The notes beneath the pieces were generated by a model. The model did no database searches, was not told the origin of the DNA, and was given only the letters and a program-made list of their open reading frames with translations. From the NCBI GenBank assembly GCA_036939755.1, contig JALLAZ010000846.1, positions 1-11,656 on the forward strand: 11,656 bases of DNA, written 5' to 3'. Positions 8,301-11,656 of this stretch are shown piece after piece. The stretch is from Stephanodiscus triporus. Lineage: Eukaryota; Bacillariophyta; Thalassiosirophyceae; Thalassiosirales; Thalassiosiraceae. A program made the position numbers and the translations under genes. Numbering within the stretch: position 1 is the first letter of the stretch; every line of letters begins with the position of its first letter.

Positions 8301-11300
8301 TCAGGTCGTCGTAAAGATACCTGCCCAACGGGCCACAGCTCGTTGTGAATCCGCCGTCCGCCATGCTTTCCTGATGGACGAGCCTCATATATGCGAAAGC
8401 AGTACTTTCCCTGAGCATGGGGATTATCTCCTTGAATGTTTTCTTCACCGTGCTTCGCCCGTTCACAGCGATGATCATGTCGCCGGTCCTGCGAATGAGG
8501 TTCTTAATCTCGGCTGGGCCCTTCGACCCGTCCGGGTATTGACGGTAGCCAAGGAAGGCTACACCGCCGGCATGCTCGCCAACGTTAAGCATGAGCCCAA
8601 TTGGGGTAACTTTGACGGTGAGGTTAGGTGGAGTTTATTAGGTCATCAAACGGAATGAATTCTAATTGGTATTTGCGATTTGAGAAACTAAAAGAAGGAA
8701 TTCTGCTCACCTGGGATGACCACATCGTATTCGCCATTTAGCAAGGGCGGGAGCGAAGATTGGTGATGGCAATTGCTTAGATCGAGGTCATTATTTGCCA
8801 CCTTCCATACAAGCTCCTCGACAATCGATGAAACCTCAGTATGATGCCGATGGTCGGGAGATGTCATTAGCTTCTCCCTTGGTCCGCATTCGGCGCCCAA
8901 CAACTGGGGGGTATCCATCCCGAACTTCTTGAATTGGAAGCTGCGAGTCTGCGCGTGCAGCTGCGATCGCAGCGCGGCGATTTCGGCGCCTCCGCCCGCA
9001 TAGCCGGGAGCGATGGCGACGGCCGATTCTATCACCGCACGGACATCCCTCTCGGTCAGGTTCGGCTCCTCGGGTACGACCCCCTCGATCCTGCGGAATT
9101 CGGCGATGATGGCATCGTCGTTGATGTCCTCCTGCGTCTCCCACGTGCAGTGCTCGTACCCGAGACCGGCCCACTTCACCAGGAACATCTTCTGCTTCAC
9201 CTGCTTCTTGGGGATGTCGCCCATCTCCGCGCGCTTCCTCGCCGCCTGCTCGGTCACCGCGGACAGTATGGACACCGTGCGGCTCTTCCCGACCTTGGGC
9301 GCGCAGGCGGGGCAGTGCCACGCGCCCTTGGGCACCTTCCTCAGCTTGGGCTTGAGGCAGTGTATGCCGTACATGGCATCGCAGTGATCGCAGAGCACCA
9401 TGTGGCCGTCCGGGGCCTTGCACGCGCCGTCGCAAACTCGGCAGGAGGGTTCCCACGGCCTCGCGACGGGATTCGCCCACCGCAAATACCGATCGCGGAA
9501 GTCGAGGACCCACGCGTGGTACAGCCTCTCGAAGAGCTTCGACATGTAGTCGGCGACGTGCCATATCTGCGATCCGTGCTGGTTGTATATCTTGCAGTTG
9601 TTCCATATCTTCCTAACGTCGCGCGCGAACACCTCCGGTCCCATCCAGTTCTTGACGTGCCTGAGCTTCTCGCGCGCTGTGCGCAGGTCCATGGGAGAGT
9701 CGACTATGTCGAGGTAGTCGGTGAACACGGTCGTGTCGACCGGCTCGAGGAAGACGGACGCGAACGGATCCTCGCACAGTCGGTCGAGGACCGCGTGGCA
9801 CCGACGAACCGGCTGCCACATCTCCGTGGGTCGCTGCGCCTTCTCGAGCAGGGCCTTCTCCCTCTCGTACACCGCCGCCTCCTCGTTCGCCATGATCACG
9901 TACGGCGCCTGCTGCGCCTCGGTTAGGTTCTTCCACGATTCTCCCAGCATGGTCATGATCTCCGGGAGCGATTTCTTCGGATACTTCTTGCCGAAGTAAG
10001 AGCGGTATATCCCCTGGTAGAAGAGGTAGGACGGACGCGGCTTGCGCGGGGGCTCCGTGAAGTAACCGTCGCGGTAGGGGTTGTCGGAATCGGGATGCTT
10101 TGGGTAGTACGGATCGTCCCTGGCGACGATACGACGCAAAAGCTCGATGGTCATGGTACCCGGTTCTCCGATTTCGACGCCAACGTCGTCCTTCGTCTCG
10201 TCGCTCTCGACTTCCATCCTTTCCTCCTTCTTCTCCTCCGCCCCGCCCACGCCTCCCCCCTTGTCCTTCTTCTTCGCGGCCGCCTCGTCGTCGTCGTCGT
10301 CGTCGTCGTCGACGTCGTCCCCCTTCCCATCGTCGTCGTCGTCGGCGTCGCTCTCGTCCATGTCCCTCTTCTGCTCCCTCTCCCACTTTAGCAGCTCCTT
10401 GTCGCTAAGCTCGACCGTGATCTCGTGTTCCTCCTCGGCGAGTATCCTCCCCGGCTCGGTGAAGCTCGGGTCGACCGTCGGATCCTCGAGGTCCTCTTGA
10501 TCCTGCTCCCCCGCGCCTCCGCCCCCTCCCGCCTCGAGCTTCTTCAGGAAACGTCGGTATATCGTCTTGGCCTTGGAATTCATGGATTCGAGGTCGGCGG
10601 CGGTCTTCCACTCGAGGTGGAGGTACGACCGTCCCTTGTACTTTATCAGGTACTCGTAGTCCATCTCCGACCTGCCGGCGACGTCGTTCGTCTCGGCGGC
10701 GGCGTCGTCGTCATCGTCCCCGACGACGAGGGCGGCGGTCCCCTTCCCCCTCCTCCTCCTCCTTTTGCGGGATCCGCCTCCATCGGTACGACGACGTTGT
10801 GCCTTCGTCGGCCCGTCGTGTTCTTCGTCGTCGTCGTCTTCGTCGTCGTCGACGTCGTCGTCGTTCGTCGTCGTCCCCGTCGTCCGATCCCTGGCGTCGT
10901 CGATGGGGCGCCTGCCCACGATGCACTCGATCGACGGCGTGCCGTCGTCCTCGTACTCCGGCTCGAAGGCGAAACGCTCCCGCAGGGGCGGGAACGACGT
11001 GTCGTACCCCCGCTCGACGTACGCGGGCCTGGACGTCCCGCCGTACGCCGCCAACGTCGACGTCGGATGATGCGACGACGACGACGACGGAGGAGGACCG
11101 CGCCTTGAGGACGACGACGACGGACCCCACCCGCCTCCCTCGTCGTCGTCGGCGCTCGCGGACTTCCTCGGACCCCTGGTCGCCTTCCGTCGCATGGAGG
11201 AGGGCACGGGGGGCGGCTCGTCCTCGAACACGTCCTCGTCGAGGTCGCTGAACGTCTGCTCGATGCCGTAGTTGACCTGCTTCCTCGCGCGGCGGGACCG

Positions 11301-11339
11301 TCCGCCGCCGGGGTTGGCCGCGGACTCTTGTTGGGACAT
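2316..11339 (-). CDS. CHD-family SNF2 chromatin remodeller with chromo, HMG, PHD, PDZ, CXXC and three bromodomains (13 exons)
   Basis: Predicted nuclear ATP-dependent nucleosome remodeller. Exons on the minus strand: 11339-8711, 8609-7813, 7727-7290, 7200-6772, 6690-6386, 6299-4980, 4889-4730, 4647-4580, 4483-4125, 4033-3773, 3698-3497, 3402-2689, 2613-2316. Lengths and phases sum to 2,659 codons plus TGA with no internal stop. Domains by residue: chromo 1 137-268, HMG 429-500, bromo 510-611, PHD 633-680, chromo 2 712-751, PDZ 871-955, coiled coil 1226-1266, SNF2 1374-1850, CHD C-terminal motif to 1967, bromo 2205-2315, CXXC 2369-2397, bromo 2545-2652. The start at 11339 (MSQQESAANP) has G at -3. 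An in-frame ATG at 11510 would add 57 Pro/Arg-rich residues but lies in UTR-like sequence. Introns 2, 7 and 9 have alternative boundaries. A split into two genes near 4090 is possible but less likely. Family assignment is very secure; exact exon ends are moderately so. Confidence 0.9.
2340..2738 (-). other. Bromodomain 3 at the C-terminus, split by intron 12
   Basis: Residues about 2545-2652, made by the end of exon 12 and exon 13. The ZA loop reads DYDIFKEPV, then GYSEIITKPMDFLTMKSKV. Helix B/BC holds FDNCYKFN with the acetyl-lysine asparagine N2627. The last helix ends KSCQEVLRST at the stop codon. Intron 12 cuts before the ZA loop (SK/ADDYDIF), whereas intron 10 in bromodomain 2 cuts after PMDY. 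The domain is complete and ends only seven residues before the C-terminus. Confidence 0.88.
2689..3179 (-). other. Low-complexity basic/acidic linker between CXXC and bromodomain 3
   Basis: Residues about 2398-2545. First comes a Lys/Ser/Gly-rich stretch with several nuclear-localisation-like basic clusters (KPKIRIRLSSGK, KKQGSKRKA, NARKKAKH). A Ser run follows, then an Asp/Glu block (DESDDEEEDEEK). It is probably disordered. The sequence LDGTWEAARYFSTR at about 2521-2534 looks more ordered and may lead into the bromodomain fold. Confidence 0.6.
3180..3266 (-). other. CXXC-type zinc cluster with a shortened loop
   Basis: Residues 2369-2397. Eight cysteines (2369, 2372, 2375, 2380, 2383, 2386, 2392, 2397) follow C-x2-C-x2-C-x4-C-x2-C-x2-C-x5-C-x4-C. 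This is the CXXC-domain pattern (CGECEAC, CKKCNPC, then CANRAC). Canonical CpG-binding CXXC domains have a longer loop between the sixth and seventh Cys with a KFGG motif; only LSKRR is present here. Basic Lys-rich tracts flank it. DNA binding is plausible, but selectivity for unmethylated CpG is doubtful. Confidence 0.8.
3520..3926 (-). other. Bromodomain 2, split by intron 10
   Basis: Residues about 2205-2315, made by exons 10 and 11. Helix Z contains LAKVLGTLLDEVIKID. The ZA loop has FPDYYQLIKQPMDYG, and exon 11 continues it seamlessly as TMKNKLEQGEYRSAQAMQKD. The acetyl-lysine contact asparagine is N2288 (CLQFN). Intron 10 falls inside the Gly codon of PMDYG, and removing it restores the family pattern exactly; without splicing, the exon 10 frame runs to a stop. 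Confidence 0.92.
4034..4124 (-). other. Intron 9 (weak donor)
   Basis: Chosen donor GATG/GTGCGG at 4124 and acceptor CACTCCAG at 4034: 91 bp, phase 1, junction SDVDD/DIYKSGKK. The donor is non-consensus. Reading past it stays open for 11 codons (GADFWHDFILV) to TAA at 4090. An alternative donor TTG/GTTTAA with acceptor ACAAG also keeps frame. A third reading is that one gene ends at 4090 and a second begins near ATG 4001; the ~90 bp gap and continuous domain logic argue against it. Confidence 0.5.
4125..4730 (-). other. Charged linker, exons 7-9 (AT-hook-like and acidic)
   Basis: Exons 7 (end), 8 and 9, between the CHD C-terminal motif and bromodomain 2. Exon 7 also holds PVKGRPKTGQ (upstream of 4730), a weak AT-hook-like GRP core. 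Exon 8 (4647-4580) encodes only 22 whole codons (EDIFEQDREDALSPSD and so on). Exon 9 has KRIRGRKQ followed by an acidic DDEESDTDDE run. No folded domain recognised. Exon 8 is too short to have shown up as an open frame; it is supported by a CCACCAG acceptor, an AAGCT/GTAAGT donor and matching phases on both sides. Confidence 0.65.
4648..4729 (-). other. Intron 7 (two in-frame acceptors)
   Basis: Donor ATG/GTGAGT at 4729. Acceptor CCACCAG at 4648 gives 82 bp. An earlier CATCAG at 4672 gives 58 bp and would add eight residues (PRSLFDHQ) in frame. The longer intron is preferred because all other introns are 74-101 bp and the tract before CCACCAG is pyrimidine-rich. Both could be used, NAGNAG-style but 24 bp apart. 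Confidence 0.65.
4997..5257 (-). other. CHD-type post-ATPase segment
   Basis: Residues about 1881-1967. It comprises EMEQLLKRGAYALLEDE, an acidic stretch, DDIESILEKRT and finally DVDDPLFWQKVMPD. The order of a Leu-rich helix, a D-D-I-x-x-I-L-x-x-R-T helix and a D-D-P-x-F-W-Q-K motif matches the region just after the motor in CHD remodellers, most closely the CHD6-9 type. No SANT/SLIDE DNA-binding pair or BRK domain was recognised after it. Confidence 0.8.
5348..5755 (-). other. SNF2 ATPase, C-terminal helicase lobe
   Basis: Residues about 1715-1850 in exon 6. It contains SGKMVLLDKLLPKL, HKVLIFSQFVKMLDLI, a RLDGRV strand, motif V STRAGGVGINLTAAD (1791-1805) and motif VI QAQARCHRIGQ (1821-1831) with the arginine finger. 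It is complete and resembles CHD-type motors more than ISWI or SWI/SNF. Together with the N-terminal lobe it makes a full DNA translocase. Confidence 0.96.
6218..6945 (-). other. SNF2 ATPase, N-terminal lobe (exons 4-6)
   Basis: Residues about 1374-1560 across exons 4, 5 and 6. LRDYQVDGVNWL precedes motif I DEMGLGKTVQ with the ATP-binding Lys K1407. Motif Ia, FLVVVPLSTVEHW, is formed exactly across the exon 4/5 junction. Motif II is DEAH at 1513-1516, followed by RLRN. Motif III is LMTGTPLQNN (1547-1556), just after the exon 5/6 junction. All catalytic residues expected for ATP hydrolysis are present. The two junctions reconstruct conserved motifs, which strongly supports introns 4 and 5. Confidence 0.96.
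7356..7478 (-). other. Predicted coiled coil upstream of the ATPase
   Basis: Residues about 1226-1266 in exon 3. This is a continuous Glu/Lys/Ala/Gln-rich helix (EKQRLEDEAKKAEEEARQLE and onwards) without Pro or Gly. The composition fits a single charged alpha-helix or a short coiled coil. It may act as a spacer or dimer contact between the reader array and the motor; sequence alone cannot separate these options. Confidence 0.65.
7728..7812 (-). other. Intron 2 (acceptor uncertain)
   Basis: Strong donor TAT/GTGAGT at 7812, phase 0. The acceptor chosen is CTCGGCACAG/ATT (7728), giving 85 bp and the junction VAYY/IDGVDC. A nearer TTGCAG (about 20 bp upstream in transcription) has a better consensus but puts exon 3 out of frame with this donor; it would work only with a weaker GTGGCG donor about 30 bp earlier in transcription. 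The local protein change is small either way. Confidence 0.65.
7813..8232 (-). other. Acidic Ser/Asp/Glu-rich linker
   Basis: Residues about 1003-1142 in the second half of exon 2. It is dominated by Asp, Glu and Ser, with runs such as DGLDDDSDSEESVSDIEPDS. Many SD/SE/DS dipeptides fit casein-kinase-2-like acidic phosphorylation contexts, which is an inference only. The segment ends with the more structured VLGIDVGYSSDEGGDEDVAYY. It is predicted to be disordered and to connect the PDZ domain to the region before the ATPase. Confidence 0.7.
8374..8729 (-). other. PDZ domain within the remodeller, split by intron 1
   Basis: Residues about 871-955. Joining exon 1 (ending EYDVVIP) to exon 2 gives EYDVVIPVTPIGLMLNV. 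Then come GGVAFLGYRQYPDGSKGPAE, GDMIIAVNGRS and a helix KEIIPMLRES leading to a final strand AFAYMRLV. GLML (881-884) occupies the carboxylate-binding loop position (GLGF in classical PDZ). The GD-x-IIAVNG core is highly typical. Intron 1 (8610-8710) cuts the first strand and the frame is exact. PDZ domains usually bind C-terminal peptides; the ligand here is unknown. Confidence 0.85.
8610..8710 (-). other. Intron 1
   Basis: Donor CAG/GTGAGC at 8710; acceptor CAAAG at 8610, with a good branch-like CCTAAC shortly upstream. Length 101 bp, phase 1. Joining the exons converts the tail of exon 1 plus the head of exon 2 into an intact PDZ first strand, which is the main reason for choosing this acceptor over the TTAG sites further upstream. 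Confidence 0.82.
9087..9206 (-). other. Chromodomain 2
   Basis: Residues about 712-751: KMFLVKWAGLGYEHCTWE followed by an acidic turn and a helix ending EFRRIEG. W723 and W733 occupy the aromatic-cage positions. In animal CHD proteins the two chromodomains are adjacent. Here about 440 residues holding the HMG box, bromodomain 1 and the PHD finger separate them. The 120 residues that follow show no recognised domain. Confidence 0.85.
9300..9443 (-). other. PHD finger (atypical zinc ligand)
   Basis: Residues about 633-680. Visible ligands are C633, C636, C650, C653, C661, C676 and C679, with the conserved Trp at W674 two residues before the last Cys pair. The canonical pattern is Cys-x2-Cys-x4-His-x2-Cys, but here the residue at the His position is Gly (CDAMYGIHC), and a His (H660) sits two residues later, next to C661. 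The fold call rests on the CDHCD, CLKP and WHCPAC signatures. Whether it reads histone H3 tails normally cannot be judged from sequence. Confidence 0.85.
9507..9812 (-). other. Bromodomain 1
   Basis: Residues about 510-611, wholly inside exon 1. Helix Z contains CHAVLDRLCEDPFASVF, followed by a ZA loop ending in the SPMDL motif (548-552). The NNCKIYN segment ends at N586, the asparagine that hydrogen-bonds acetyl-lysine in this family. The final helix is MSKLFERLYHAWV. All expected landmarks are present, so it should be competent to read acetyl-lysine. It is followed after about 20 residues by the PHD finger, a bromo/PHD neighbourhood known from other chromatin readers, although there the PHD usually comes first. 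Confidence 0.9.
9840..10055 (-). other. HMG box
   Basis: Residues about 429-500. It begins with PRKPRPSYLFYQGIYRSYF and continues through a Lys-rich turn into MLGESWKNLTEAQQAPY, then a third helix rich in Glu, Ala and Lys. The starting P-x-x-P-S-Y-L-F-Y and the G-E-x-W-K-x-L core are HMG-box hallmarks. It is predicted to bind the DNA minor groove or bent DNA. It lies immediately before a bromodomain, a pairing also seen, in a different order, in polybromo subunits of PBAF complexes. Confidence 0.88.
10267..10875 (-). repeat. GAC trinucleotide tracts encoding poly-Asp
   Basis: On the minus strand GAC repeats encode Asp runs. The longest uninterrupted stretch is nine TCG units on the plus strand at 10285-10311, with further tracts at about 10330-10343 and 10821-10875. 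They lie in the insert of chromodomain 1 and in the linker before the HMG box. The Asp runs use GAC almost exclusively. Such tracts are prone to length change between strains and to assembly error. Confidence 0.85.
10536..10931 (-). other. Chromodomain 1, interrupted by a long charged insert
   Basis: Residues about 137-268 of the remodeller. The first strand is IECIVGRRPIDD (137-148). The rest of the fold resumes at about 225 with EYLIKYKGRSYLHLEW, then a helix rich in Lys/Arg. Y234 (KYKG) and W244 sit where chromodomain aromatic-cage residues normally lie. About 75 residues between the two parts form an Asp-rich run followed by an Arg/Lys run and a second Asp run. The YLHLEW form resembles the first chromodomain of the CHD family. 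Methyl-lysine binding is known for the family and only inferred here. Confidence 0.82.
11068..11125 (-). repeat. TCG trinucleotide tracts encoding poly-Ser
   Basis: Plus-strand CGA repeats (11073-11090 and again around 11110-11123) read on the minus strand as TCG codons, giving the two Ser runs in the N-terminal tail (around residues 74-90). The unit is the same trinucleotide family as the poly-Asp tracts, but in the opposite orientation. Confidence 0.75.
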
Positions 11340-11387
11340 GACGATGTTTCTATATCCTAACGATCCTCGGTCGGGGGGTTGGGCGGG

Positions 11388-11410
11388 GCTCTCTCTTTCT
11401 CTCTCTTTCG
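11388..11410 (-). repeat. GA-rich tract in the 5' flank
   Basis: Plus-strand CTCTCTTTCTCTCTCTTTC, i.e. GAAAGAGAGAAAGAGAGAG on the coding strand, about 50-70 bp before the preferred start codon. It resembles a leader or promoter GAGA tract more than coding sequence, although from the 11510 ATG it would be read as KERERES. This supports starting translation at 11339. Confidence 0.5.
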
Positions 11411-11479
11411 GGGGTGTCGCCCTTCCCTGTCGTAAATGGGGGGGAGCGAGGGAAAACGTGGGCGGGGTGAGGGGCGGAG

Positions 11480-11557
11480 TCAACGACGCAGCGTAAGGAC
11501 GAGGGGCCATAGTCTCTCCACCGCCGAAAGCTTCGAGGGCATCCTCCCGAATATCAT
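11480..11557 (-). promoter_or_regulatory. Candidate upstream ORF in the 5' leader
   Basis: An ATG at 11557 opens a 25-codon frame (MIFGRMPSKL and onwards) closing with TGA at 11480. It overlaps the in-frame ATG at 11510 in a different frame and ends about 140 bp before the preferred start at 11339. If the transcript begins upstream of 11557, this uORF would mask the 11510 ATG and leave ribosomes free to reinitiate at 11339. The transcription start is unknown. Confidence 0.35.
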
Positions 11558-11616
11558 CGACCGACCCGACGCCGCCGACCGCGCGACCACCTCATGGGCG
11601 GGTCTTTTAGATGGAT

Positions 11617-11656
11617 GGGGTCGGGGGTCGGGGGGCGGGGGGGGAAGGGGGGGGGG
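11617..11656 (+). other. G-run cluster at the window end
   Basis: Five G runs of 4, 5, 6, 8 and 10 bases separated by one to three bases. This satisfies the usual G-quadruplex pattern on the plus strand, upstream of the remodeller gene. It also abuts the end of the window, so the final homopolymer may be a sequencing or contig-end artefact. Confidence 0.6.

Noticed and set aside
8934..9926. A 330-residue plus-strand ORF
   Set aside because: It lies antisense to the HMG, bromo, PHD and chromo coding region. Long antisense frames are expected in GC-rich exons and its sequence shows no family features.
10425..11108. A 227-residue plus-strand ORF with Val/Arg runs
   Set aside because: Antisense shadow of the GC-rich first exon, driven by GTC repeats.

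Overview
The window is a eukaryotic nuclear genomic segment dominated by one large, intron-rich gene on the minus strand. I reconstruct 13 exons (11339 down to 2316) separated by 12 short introns of 74-101 bp. The introns have GTGAGT/GTAAGT-like donors and AAG/CAG/TAG acceptors, and every junction keeps the reading frame. The result is a 2,659-residue protein ending in TGA at 2316. Compact ~90 bp introns, mixed GC and the domain architecture suggest a unicellular alga of the stramenopile/diatom type; this is an inference, because no rRNA or organelle marker is present.

The protein is a CHD-family SNF2 chromatin remodeller with an exceptionally large set of reader modules. The N-to-C order is: acidic/Ser-rich tail, chromodomain 1 (with a long insert), HMG box, bromodomain 1, PHD finger, chromodomain 2, PDZ domain, acidic linker, coiled coil, SNF2 ATPase (both lobes, all key motifs intact), CHD-type post-ATPase segment ending in a DDPLFWQK motif, charged linker, bromodomain 2, CXXC-type zinc cluster, Ser/Asp/Glu-rich linker, bromodomain 3. 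One chain therefore combines predicted contacts to methyl-lysine, acetyl-lysine, DNA and a peptide ligand around a DNA translocase. In animal remodelling complexes these functions are usually spread over several subunits.

Layout, left to right. 1-700: low-complexity GAC/GAT/AAC-rich DNA with a duplicated 35-bp unit. 700-1150: no gene seen, but two small palindromes near 913-944. 1165-1473 and 1602-1895: two unassigned open frames of doubtful coding status. 1900-2315: 3' flank of the remodeller gene. 2316-11339: the remodeller gene, read right to left. 11340-11656: its 5' flank, with a GA-rich tract, a short upstream ORF and a very G-rich terminus.

By eye, GC content changes sharply within the gene: the first exon (above about 8,800) is much more GC-rich and carries GAC/TCG trinucleotide tracts, while the ATPase and C-terminal exons are near-balanced. 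No mobile element, CRISPR array, tRNA or rRNA was recognised.
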